From assembly GCA_947179485.1 (NCBI GenBank), contig OX359247.1, forward strand, positions 24,652,801-24,716,800: DNA of 64,000 bases. Direction: 5' to 3'. The stretch is from Allacma fusca (Eukaryota > Arthropoda > Collembola > Symphypleona > Sminthuridae). A program made the position numbers and the translations under genes. Numbering within the stretch: position 1 is the stretch's first letter; the number at the start of each line of letters is the position of its first letter. Shown here piece after piece: positions 52,983 through 63,010 of this stretch. The notes below the pieces were generated by a model. That model made no database searches. It saw nothing but the letters and a program-made list of their open reading frames with translations, and had not been told where the DNA came from.

Positions 52983-54063
52983 CTAGCAGCTTTGTACCTT
53001 CTTCCAAATTGTTTCCCCCAATGATTTTTTGAAATGCTCATCCACTGCAATCAACAAAGTGTCAACACACATTTAACTTTAAAAACCACCATTTCCAAAC
53101 ATTGTTGCTCCTGAAAATTGCATAAATGTTCTTAAGCTTTACATTAGCTAATAATACATCCGAAGGCATTAAAATTTCAGCATATAAAATAAGCAGAAAT
53201 AACATATAAATTACACGAACCTAAAGGGTCCCCTCGTGACGTTTGGTTTATCACAGGTTTACGTCTGACCCCATCCCTAGGTCGACCTCTGTCTACAGTT
53301 GTATCTCCTGCAATTTAATATCTATTCAATTCAAAAGTCAAATTCGCCTATACATTGACAATACACTTATAGTCATTCATGGTGATTTTGTTAGAAGATT
53401 TTGAAAAACTGACATTCAACCCACCAAAAACCTTTCTATACACGTCTGTTCCCAATGCCTGTACAAAATGGTCCGTAGGATCACGTTCACAGGGGAGCTC
53501 CGCTTGATGTGTTGGTGTTGGTGGTCCACCGAAGGTAATTACTGAGGGCCGGGTCCTTTTGACTGACTCTTCATACTGATTGTCTTTAGTTTCATTATTT
53601 TTCCTCAAATCTGCATCTACTAAATGTCTCTTTTTTGTCAAGTCCAATGGAGATTCTTGATCCGTTTTTCGGCTTACCTCAGCCCAGGTCTTACATTGCC
53701 CTGTTTACATTAATTTCAACAGATGCAACTACTAGTTAAGCAAATAAATTGATTTCAGATTTTAAGAACCTTATTTTAAAGGAAAATAATAATAATAAAC
53801 GTGTGAAGTGACCAGTGATAAATTATTATGATTTCATGAGCATACTCATTTAAGTACAGTGTATATGTATATAACTAAAGCATGATCTTACTCTCTATTT
53901 CCCCTGCACTAGTATCTAGCAATAGTTCCTTTTCAACAACTTTTTTAATTACTACTATTGACCATGCTTCGTTTGCTGAGTCTTCGTCTTCAGAAGAACA
54001 AATATCAATTACAGGTATTATGTCAGTGTTAGCTTGAGTTGTCACTTTTCTTCTGGCTTCCAT
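52983..54063 (-). CDS. VGLL4: VGLL4/Tgi-like Tondu-domain corepressor
   Basis: Four exons: 54063-53892, 53700-53425, 53307-53221 and 53044-52983 (198 aa). Phases agree at every join. VGLL4 (Drosophila Tgi) binds TEAD/Scalloped through two Tondu motifs and displaces YAP/Yorkie, repressing Hippo target genes in the nucleus. The two motifs are seen as DHFVQALGTDVYRKV at about 134-148 and VDEHFKKSLGETIWKKV at 179-195. The stretch between them is short. RPSVITFGG at 108-116 matches a conserved VGLL4 segment. PLDLTKK at 75-81 resembles a CtBP-binding PxDLS-type motif and sits where VGLL4 has a similar one. The protein is shorter than VGLL4 (about 290) and Tgi (about 380), and ends three residues after the second motif. 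An upstream exon cannot be excluded. The first Tondu donor (G|GTGGGT) is the weakest junction. Confidence 0.85.
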
Positions 54064-55988
54064 CTTTAGAAACTTCCAGTATTTTTAGAAATTAGAGACC
54101 TTTAATTAGGACTACTTACAGTACACTTTAACTGCTATTGCTGTTTAATTTTTAAAAAGTAGACATATTGGGAACTACTCTGGATGCATGTAAAAAATAA
54201 TTAATGACACAATTCCTAACTACACACTACTTTATTAAAAATACGAGTTAGACTGAGAGTATGGAAACTGGAAAGTAATTAATTTAAAATGACGAAAAAA
54301 TCGTATTTTTGCCTCCCGGACTGTACTTTGTACATTGACGGAGGAATTATTATTGGTTTCATAAGTTCCCTTTTTGTATGCATAGACAGTATTTTTATGC
54401 ATTTATCATACATGTTTCCTCCTAATGCTCTTCTTTTGTTTAAATATTGTCGAACCAATTATATTCTAAGTTTCGAAAAGGAACATAAAAGACTAAAATT
54501 GAACCGTATCTGTCTGTAGATACGTACGTACATAGATAGGAACAATTTTTTCTCATTTTATACAGTGAAGCGATATTACATACAAGTACCATTACAATCA
54601 GCACTTCATATAGGGGAAAAAATTGTGGAAACTGAAAAAGGTAAACAAAACTAATATGTCACGCAAGACATAGGAAATATGAACATGGACCATTCCATAA
54701 TAAACATTTTAATTCCTAAAACTTGACCCACCATTGGACCGAGATTTGACCAATCAAAAAATCTAAACCTTAGTTAAGGAAAGACCGATGTTAATTATTT
54801 TTTGTCAACCTTAATTTATGTTATGAACAAGAACAGGTCAAAGAAACACGAATTTGTTCTTGTTTCGAACATGAACAAGCATAAAAGAGCAAAACCAAAC
54901 CGTAACAATTTCTTGTCACCAGTGCAGTGTCACCCCCATATGCTAATTTTGTCATAGCAATGCAATGGTTTGGACGAAAAGCAAATGACTTAAAATTGTA
55001 TGTTCATGATTTATGAAAGCTGAAGGAAATTGTGTTATACTGTTATACATATAGGTAAACTGTAGTGCCACCAACACTCAAGTATACAATCGTTCCAGTC
55101 ATTTCTTTAATAGAGTGAGCAAGCAAGCATTCAGGTAAAAAGCTCATTCAGTTTTGCAAGCAAAAGAAAGATTCAAAGGGAGTATTACTCCCATTTCTGA
55201 AAAACAAACGAAAAACAAGCATATCGTTGGATAAATTTTAAAAGGTACCATTTTCATTTCGTTTCCTATGCTTTTTAAATGGGATCTCCAATAAAGATGG
55301 TACTTTTTAGAATTTAGCCAAAGATATGCCCCTGTAATCATTTCTCTAATCAGTAATTACCACTGGGCTTATACCTATGCATTGCATTAATTACTTATTA
55401 TTTCCCAGTAATTGCACCTATTACATAAAATACACGTGACCTGGGGTCAATTCTGCAATGTCGAAACATTTATTGCTGGGTTGTATCATGTTTCATTTCC
55501 ATATACTTAGAATCTTACAGTAATGTCTTCACATAAGGAATTGTTTTATACGGAATTTCACACTATAATGGACAGAAGTACATATGTCCTCGGTCTTGCT
55601 GATAATTTACAGGGTTAAAAAACAGCGTTTCAGGGAATGTTTTGGTATTATGGAGGGAAAATATAATACCAGGTGTCTTACGAATCGCTCATACCAAGAT
55701 TTTGATGTAGAATAAAAACTCGTTAAAAGACAAAATAGGGGCCGGCAGAGCTGACTGCAACTTGTAAGAGGAATCAGGTGACAAGACCTTGAGTAAAAAC
55801 GTTTGAGTGTCTGGAAATAACTTCGGAATACATCACATTTAAAATTGTATAAATGAGAATTTTTATTAAAGCTGGAAAAAGTTCCTGAACAGAATTAACA
55901 TTTTGTTGCTATTTGGTTACATATGTATGGTATGAAATGAAAATTTCATTCCAGGAAAAATCCAAAATAGGTTCCGAACACGAGATCG
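54064..55988. other. Intergenic between VGLL4 and ANKRD39
   Basis: No gene recognised. The region holds a short inverted repeat (GAACAAGAACA / TGTTCTTGTTT) around 54823-54870. An AATAAA on the minus strand at 55867-55862 probably ends ANKRD39, about 120 bases after its stop. Confidence 0.6.
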
Positions 55989-56641
55989 TCACTTTGGTTG
56001 CAGTAATTTCACTAGGTCTTCATGACCTCCCCGTTTCGCAAAATCAAGGGCAGTTAATCCATCGTAGTCTTGAATTGAAGCGTCTGCATTTTCAGTTAGC
56101 AGAAATTTTACCATTTCTTTTTTATTAGCTTTGACCGCTCGTTGCAGCGGCGTGGCTCCATTATTTTTTGTCCGTAAATTTATGTTAGCACCATTTTGCA
56201 AAAGTAGCTTAGCTGCTTCTAGCTGCCCATTCCGAGTTGCATAGTGGAGTGCTGTATATCTAAAAAAAAAAAAGTAAAAAACCATATTGTAAAAATCATC
56301 TCTAATACTCCCGAAGATCTCATTCTAACAGACATTCAGTGAACCAAATTTATTATTGACCCACTCAAGATAATAATAAAATAAGAGATTATAAAGTAAC
56401 CAATAAATTACCCATAGGAGTCAGGAGCATCAGGATGAACCTTTTTATAACTAATGAGATGAATTATTCTTTGTACATTGTTGTCCAACGCAGCTTGCCA
56501 AATTCCTTTCTCAAAATCCAATTCGTCCAGGTTCTGGCACACACTTGGGTTGACAGTTGAGGTACAGCAAGTGTGTTGACATGCATGACTGTCTCCTTTG
56601 GACTGTGATCCTTCTTCTTCACTCGTATGAGTCTGAGACAT
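55989..56641 (-). CDS. ANKRD39: Ankyrin repeat domain-containing protein 39
   Basis: Two coding exons, 56641-56412 and 56259-55989, joined in phase 2 (166 aa; human about 183). The N terminus has Cys-rich CQHTCC, then LDFEKGIWQAALDNN, a signature shared with ANKRD39. Ankyrin repeats follow: GYTALHYATRNGQLEAAKLL, GATPLQRAVKANKKEMVKFL and GLTALDFAKRGGHEDLVKLL. Ankyrin repeats serve protein binding; the cellular role of ANKRD39 is poorly known. The in-frame region upstream of the chosen ATG lacks another ATG and begins after an acceptor-like GATTCAG at 56690. That may mark an untranslated exon or a splice acceptor just behind GFRP. The GFRP stop is only 213 bases upstream on the same strand. Confidence 0.9.
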
Positions 56642-56853
56642 TTGGAAGCCTGTTGCACACGTTGGAGCCGTCAAAAAAATCTGAATCAAAAAAGATAAAA
56701 GTATAAATATTTATGAAATACTATTGTGGTAAAAAATATTGTCAGATTACGTTAGGCAGGCAATTGTTGTGTATGGCTATACAAAAAGCGTACTATTTAG
56801 GGACTCTATACAATCCTCTCTAAATGAGACCCAGTTATGATTGATCCCTGAAT

Positions 56854-57171
56854 TCAGTGTTGGGGTTCGGGTTCACTAAATTCCCGTCTCAATGTCCAGG
56901 AGTACTCCGTGGTGTTCCCTGTTTTGGTAGCCGCTGTTGTAGCCACGACTTTAAATCCCAGAACTTCCAAACCAGTGAGGACAACGGCGGGCTTCACGGA
57001 ATTCTGCTTGTTTGAGACAGACGGACCAAACCGAATGAAACCCTCAGCGTCAACTTCCAATCTGGACGACAAGCAGGGGATTTTTTCTAAGTAAATTAAA
57101 TCATCTGGTTTGAGTCCCGCTATGTCAACCACATGGGATCCCCTTTTCCAAATCACAACTGCATACGGCAT
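56854..57171 (-). CDS. GCHFR: GTP cyclohydrolase I feedback regulatory protein
   Basis: A single-exon frame of 105 aa (vertebrate GFRP is about 84). GFRP forms a pentamer that docks on GTP cyclohydrolase I and mediates feedback inhibition by tetrahydrobiopterin and activation by phenylalanine. Shared features are the MPY start, VVLTGLEVLGFKVVATTAA near residues 66-84 (family: VLxxLExxGFxVxxxT), and a C-terminal WTLRRE like the family's WCLHKE. The sequence is otherwise divergent, with extra residues in the middle and at the end (FSEPEPQH), so orthology is likely but not proven. It is transcribed away from PPP2R3C, with about 120-160 bp between the two 5' ends, and lies just upstream of ANKRD39 on the same strand. 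Confidence 0.78.
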   Translation of the reverse strand: MPYAVVIWKRGSHVVDIAGLKPDDLIYLEKIPCLSSRLEVDAEGFIRFGPSVSNKQNSVKPAVVLTGLEVLGFKVVATTAATKTGNTTEYSWTLRREFSEPEPQH

Positions 57172-57328
57172 GATATCCGTTGTAAATCTTACAAGAAGGT
57201 CCGATTAATCAACTTTTAGATCAATAGAAATATTCCTCCGGAACGGATCCCCCGATATACAAATTATTCCTTTTTCAAAGAAGAAGCATTGCAGTGTGCA
57301 CCAGATTTGAAATTTGGTGACTCATCTG
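57172..57328. promoter_or_regulatory. Probable bidirectional promoter, GCHFR/PPP2R3C
   Basis: The GFRP start codon (minus strand) and the first leader exon of PPP2R3C (+, donor at 57371) leave at most about 150 bp for both promoters. I see no TATA box. The inference depends on the leader exon being real. Confidence 0.4.
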
Positions 57329-57370
57329 ATGGACGGGAAAGGAGAGCTTCTTTTCGAATCAAAACCTATG
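57300..57370 (+). other. PPP2R3C: Likely 5' untranslated exon of PPP2R3C
   Basis: A strong donor (ACCTATG|GTAAGT) at 57371 is followed by acceptors at 58113 (AGTACAG) and 58144 (CTTTAG), just before the PPP2R3C ATG. A 14-codon reading frame from ATG 57329 runs into the donor, but both splices lead quickly to a stop, so it would be a short upstream frame. The exon start is approximate. Confidence 0.4.
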
Positions 57371-57371
57371 G

Positions 57372-58146
57372 TAAGTACAACAATAATTTTGAGCATAATT
57401 TTATATATATTTTCAATATATTTAATTCGAAATTAATTGTTTAAATTCCAGAATTTTAATTCCCTTGATTCCGACATCAACTTTATGCTGAAGATCCAAT
57501 TTTGAAACATTTTGGGTGATCTTTTTGAATTTCCTCCTCGGACTTATTTAGCAGTATTTTAATTAATTCTAGGCTCTTGAATTTTTTTATGTAAGTAATT
57601 TAATTCATTTTAATAGCCTTCAGCTTATTTTGATGAATTGATGGAAACTCTGAATATGTAACTTCGTATGTCTCGGTAAATTTTAAACTGTAACACATTG
57701 TTCGATTTGGTAAATCAGTACTACATCTCTAAGCGTAAAAGCAGAAATAATTATGACGTAAATTCCCATAATAATTAGGCACTCATTCATACCGCAAGTG
57801 TGACTAAACTCCTAAGTAAACAACTAAATGTAAACAGGGTGTCCGCAGAATCATAAATCAGAATCAGCAAAAAAAAAAGACCTGTGGCCTGAGGGAAAAG
57901 AAAAGGAAAACGGGTATGGAAGTAGAGCCTATTGTTATTGTAAAATTATAAATAAAATAAGCACTTATGCTGTAAATTTTTATTATTGGAAAAAGGATTT
58001 ATATATTTATTACATAGGTTTAAATTCCATGCTGCCTATAGTTAATTATTTTTTTATTTTGTATGAAATAATGCAGAGGTGCCTTCTGCCTTCAAAACAA
58101 ATTTCAAGTACAGAGCTAAAATCATCTTTGAGAGAAGTCTTTAGAC
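57372..58146. other. Presumed leader intron of PPP2R3C
   Basis: AT-rich, without coding potential. It contains ACAGGGTGTCCGCAGAATC at 57835, which resembles the end of some arthropod transposons, but no matching second end was seen. Confidence 0.4.
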
Positions 58147-60443
58147 ATGGACCAATTAATAGAAGAGCTGAAAAAGCAAACGGTTATGGAAATTGCTAAA
58201 CCGCAACAGTGCACAGATGAAACGGAGGAGGAAAGAGTCATCAAAAGATTTTTATCTAGACAGGGTGACGTTGAATCAGCGACCTTTCCCCCAGCTTTTT
58301 TCACACGGGTAATGCCTATGACAGGTGTCATTGTGTATGCCATACATAGTATTTATGCATGTGGTTCGTGATGGTAAAATTAGAGATTGTCGTTTAAATA
58401 TGATTTGATTTTAGCATTGGATGACATTTGACATTATTTTGTAAGCTGGCTGATAATTCGATCGTTTTCATAACTTCCCTGTTAATGTTCCAGCTGCCGA
58501 ATGCGGACGAGTTTATGAAGTTGAAAATTAGAGATGAGTCCAGAGAAATGTTGTTGATGCGGAAGAGTCAGGATCTTTTTGATCATGATGAATTGACGGT
58601 GAGTGCTCATACTGGTCTGGTGATACATTTTCCGAATGTTAATAAGAGAACTGTATGGATTGAATTGTGTGAGTAGGATCTGTACGGAACGCTGGAAAAG
58701 CATGCGAGTCCTCCTTTCGGACTTTCTGGGGATGAAAAGTTTATAAATTTTTTGGACTTTAAGAGGCTTATATCATCTCCGTCAGTTAGCGTCAAGTGCA
58801 AGTAAAAATTTAAAGAGATTTTAGGAGCAGATTTATTTTCTAGCATTCTTGGGACTAATGATTGATGAGCGTACTGAAAGCTTCATTTGAAATGTGCAGG
58901 AAACTACTGAGCGCCAAAGTATTTGCCAAACTATTGATGGATGATCCATATGGACGAGTTTCTGTAACAACACTGTTTAATTATGTGATGAGGAAAACTT
59001 GGCTGAAACAAACTAGAATCGGGTTATCTATTTATGATGACACCGGACGAGGATATATTAAAGAATCGGTAAGTATTTTTTTATCAGAATTATCGTAGAA
59101 ACTTAGATTAGCTTTTATGTAGATGTTCGTATTGGTGCAGGTGTCTAATGTGTTCTGAAATTATTGCAGGGACTTGAGAGCTATATTAATGAGCTTATAC
59201 CAACTTTAGTTCAGCTAAAAGGACTCGACAGCACATTTTTACCATTTTACGTGTGCACGGCTGTTCGAAAATTCTTCTTCTTTTTAGACCCCAATCGAAC
59301 TGGTAGAATTAAAATATTGGATATTCTCAGTTGCGGCTTTATTGATGATTTACTTGATGTAAGTTTCAAAAAATGGGATTGCTAGTAATATATCTTCTGA
59401 AAAGTAGTTGACGGTTTGACAGACATAACGAGAATTTCGTTTCAAAACTGAATATATATATTATGTATGTTTAGCTCAGGGAAGACGAACCCCCCAGAGA
59501 TTCCAACTGGTTTTCTTTCCAATCAACCATGCGAGTTTATGGAAATTATCTAAATCTAGATCAGGATCATAACGGAATGCTTAGCAAACAAGAACTCATG
59601 AAGTAAGTGCTTGGAACTCCTGAATTTTGAAAAGACTAGCCTTAGATGTTCAGATTTTCCATTAACGTGCTGTTGGTTTATTTTAATGAATTAATAAGGA
59701 AATAAAAACGATTTTAATTTTCAGTTGGAATAATGGGTCCCTGACAGAAACATTCGTGAATCGAATGTTTCAAGAGTATTTAACCTTTAGCGGAGAAATC
59801 GACTATCGAACTTACTTGGACTTCGTTCTAGCAATGGAAAATCGACGAGAACCACAGTCTATTCAATATTTTTTCCGTATCTTGGATATAGACCAAAAGG
59901 GATATTTGGACTCATTTTGTTTACATTTTTTCTTCAAGGTAAAAGTTCCTGGTGCTCGTTGAATCATAACATAGTCATACGTGTAGCTCAAATAAGACTG
60001 GGATTTTGTAAACAATTTTTTCAGGACATTCTGAAATTTCTCAGGAAGCAAGGAATGGACAATATTTTGTTTGATGATGTCAAAGATGAAATTTATGACA
60101 TGGTAAAGCCTAAAAACCCCTTTAAAATAACACTGCAGGATTTGATACGCAGGTATGCCCTGATTTCGTTATCTTCTTTGAACCTTCATTCTGTGTTTCA
60201 TGGATTGAATCGTTCTTAAATCGGGAAAGATGAAGCTTAAATAATCTATTTGTTCTGCGTAGTCGTTGCGGAGATGTAGTTGTGAGCATTCTCACGGATT
60301 TCAATGGTTTCTGGATGTATGAGAATAGGGAAATGTCAATGCCGGACCCAAACTTAATGAACCAACAGCAGCAACAACAGCAACAACAACAACAACAACA
60401 ACAGCAGCAAATGAGAAAGGACCAAAAAGCTGCGGAGGTATGA
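58147..60443 (+). CDS. PPP2R3C: PP2A regulatory subunit B'' gamma (G5PR)
   Basis: Nine coding exons: 58147-58308, 58494-58598, 58677-58801, 58900-59068, 59170-59358, 59475-59602, 59725-59938, 60025-60152 and 60263-60443 (466 aa; human 453). This EF-hand B'' subunit targets protein phosphatase 2A (and PP5/MCM3AP) and is also a centrosomal microtubule-associated factor. Matches run throughout: SAKVFAKLLMDDPYGR, NYVMRKTWLKQTRIGLSIYD, FYVCTAVRKFFFFLDPNRTG, a canonical EF-hand in DQDHNGMLSKQE, YRTYLDFVLAMENRREPQS, DVKDEIYDMVKPKNPFKI and DFNGFWMYENRE. After this the C terminus departs from the family: a run of 16 Gln (60363-60410) precedes a charged tail. The stop used is the TGA at 60441. A GTATGA there could in principle be a donor, but no further exon was found. 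An AATAAA lies at 60827. Confidence 0.95.
60363..60410 (+). repeat. CAA/CAG repeat encoding Gln16
   Basis: Sixteen glutamine codons (mixed CAA and CAG) in the last exon of PPP2R3C. Trinucleotide repeat, probably variable in length. Confidence 0.9.
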
Positions 60444-60957
60444 GAAATAGGAAAGGATTTTAAATTGTAGGAATCTCAGGCTAAATCTCCAAATAATGAA
60501 AAAATTTTGCGCAAATACTATGACATGGACTTTTGAAGTCTTGTATTATTAAAGCATAACAAACTATCGATCTCATGAAGAAAGTGTAAACGAAAGACGT
60601 CCAGTAACATGTGCCTTTAAACCTACACTATTATGTAATCAAATAGTTTTATTATAGTGACTGAATTACTGTACACATTTAAAAACTTTTATTACCAACA
60701 ATATTATATTAAGTAACATTTAGTAAACCTGCACAATTAGTTTACTTAACATGGATTTGTTCACATAAACTGTCCACGCTTATGTGATAGTGCCAAGTCC
60801 AATGCTAAATGTGCCCAAAATATGGAAATAAAATGTACTAAAAAATATACACAACCAAAGATGTACAAATACATTACAACATAAAAAAGTACCGGCAAAT
60901 ACATTCCCGGTATAATCCATAAACTATGTCATAAAGAAATGGAAGGTATACGGCACA
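60444..60957. other. Convergent 3' ends of PPP2R3C and GPS2
   Basis: AT-rich, no coding frame. PPP2R3C has AATAAA at 60827-60832 (+). GPS2 has AATAAA on the minus strand at 60693-60688. If both are used, the two 3' UTRs overlap by about 140 bases. Confidence 0.55.
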
Positions 60958-63010
60958 CTAGTCACGTGAAATTCCGGGGGGAAGAGTATACCGAGAAATC
61001 GTGACTTGCTGAGGATGGGAGTGGGAAACCTGTTGGCCGTGGGGGGATACAGTGGGTAATCCATGTTGTGGATGACTGTACGATAATCTGGCTTGACCAG
61101 GTTGTCCCGCATAACCCACCTGGAAAAAAATTAATAATAATTGAAGACAGCTTGACATTTAAGAACAAAATTATGCGCAAAATAGTTTCTACAATATTGG
61201 TTCTTACGTGGGGGGAGGGTGGTCTCCCTTGATATGAAGAATTCGGGGTAGTTCGTATGGGATAACCAGAAGTAATTCCCCCACTTGAAGCTCCCTGAAA
61301 CCAATCAGTCAGTTTTAACTTGGTTGGTCCGTGAAACTGATACAGCATAACGACAATTTCTCTGTTCATAATAGCACTTGCTACATGTTAGCAAAAATTA
61401 CAGTTGTATAAAGTTACCTGAGGTGGCTGAATTGAAAGTCCTGGATGGAGTAAATGAGTTGGTCCTCGAACCGAAAGCCCATGCGATGGAGCCGGAAAAT
61501 ATTTTTGATTGTCTTCAGCAAACTTTTGAGACTGTGATGGATGCTGCACATAAAAATTGAACGTTAAATTTTGACCAGTTAAAGATCATAGAAGACTTAA
61601 TCAACAGATTATTTTATATTCAAACTTACTTCTATCTGCTGATGCACGACGTATCCCCTCGGAATGCCTGTTCCAGGATGCAAGTACAATCCAGTAGGAA
61701 CATGCTTTGGCTCGTCCCGAACACTCTGGGGTGATCGGGATGGCGGAGCACCAGCATAGGTATACATTGTCGGTGGTGGTGGTTGCGACTGAGGATGTGG
61801 ACCACCCGAATAAGACACCGACACATGATGAGACTGTTGTTGAGGTGGTGGCTGAGGTGACTGGGATACAGGTGTGTGGTAATATTGCAACGGCATACTG
61901 GGCTCTACAAGGTAACGTTTTAAACAATTCAATTTACGTTTGAGATTACTTAAGTTAACGCTCATCCAAAATCATAATTAGTTAGGCCCTGATTAAACCT
62001 TACATTTAATACAGTGAAACCAATTTTACAATTGCATATAAAAACTTCAATTAAAAAGACTTACTATGCGGGTACGGATGTATAGCTTGGGGTGGCGGTT
62101 TGAAAGGTCCAAACTTATAATTGTGAGACTGTGGTGGTGGGGATGGTGTCCGAGATCTTTTCATAGACCCTTCAAAGCGCTATAAAATAAAAACCAAATG
62201 AATATTTTCGAATTAACCTTTGCATCAAAACTAAAGGTACATCAATCTCACGAAAATTACCACAGTACAGCAGATATATTTGAACAAAAATTCCTTTAAT
62301 CTTACCGGTCCCAACAGACTTGGCTGACCATGCTGAGGAGCATGTGCTACTCTTGGGACAGTGTACATTGCTGGTCTAGCCAGCACCGGCTGGAACATCA
62401 TCTGAGGTGGACCGGACCCCATGGGTAGGCCAGGATGGGGCATGTAATTGTGAACGGGCATCATTTCACTACAAAGAATAAGTTGCCACAAAATCATGAA
62501 CAATTTCCAACACTCACAAACTGCCCCCAAAAATTAAGATTCCCATATATATATATACAACATATTCTTAATTCAATCCATCACAAGCCCATACCTAGCT
62601 TCTTTACTGAGCAATTGTCTTCTTCTAGTCTCATCCTCATTTAGAACCTTCTTTAACTGCATAAAAAGTTGATGCTTCTCTTCCTTCAATGATGTTAAAC
62701 GAGAGTCCAAAGCCACAATTTGATCTCTAGTCTCACTCAAAGTCATAGAATCCTGCTTAAGTTGTCGCTCACGCTCTTTCCTCTGTCTCTCAACTTCCGC
62801 ATCAGCCTCTAATTCTACAATTGAACAAATAATCAACAAAAACAACATAAGTGACACGAAAATTTTCAAAATCCTTCACAGAAATAATAACAAATCCATT
62901 CTAGGTCATTTACCCTGCTTTTTACGTTGACGTTCCCTCAAAATATGAGATTTCAACGCTTCCCACATCGCTCGACTCATTTTCGGTCTCTCAAGAACAA
63001 CTGGTGGCAT
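60958..63010 (-). CDS. GPS2: G protein pathway suppressor 2
   Basis: Eight coding exons: 63010-62914, 62814-62595, 62468-62306, 62179-62065, 61904-61630, 61543-61418, 61294-61208 and 61119-60958 (414 aa; human 327). All phases close. GPS2 is a core subunit of the NCoR/SMRT-HDAC3-TBL1 corepressor complex, and it inhibits Ubc13 and JNK signalling. The N terminus reads MPPVVLERPKMSRAMWEALK and matches the family start. A charged coiled coil follows (about 33-105), with ETRDQIVALDSRLTSLKEEK and HQLFMQLKKVLNEDETRRR, the strongest family match and the part that binds the corepressor complex. The rest is Pro/Gln/His-rich and disordered (SPQPPPQQQSHHV, QSQPPPPTMYTYAGAPP), typical of the family but poorly conserved. 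The ATG at 63010 is supported by the family N terminus. Confidence 0.9.

Noticed and set aside
53345-53424. Reading through the VGLL4 second exon to the stop at 53348
   Set aside because: It would give a protein with only one Tondu motif; splicing at G|GTGGGT joins in phase to exons carrying the second motif, which fits the family. It remains a possible truncated isoform.
57835-57853. ACAGGGTGTCC, resembling a transposon terminus
   Set aside because: No matching inverted end or coding frame nearby, so not called a mobile element.
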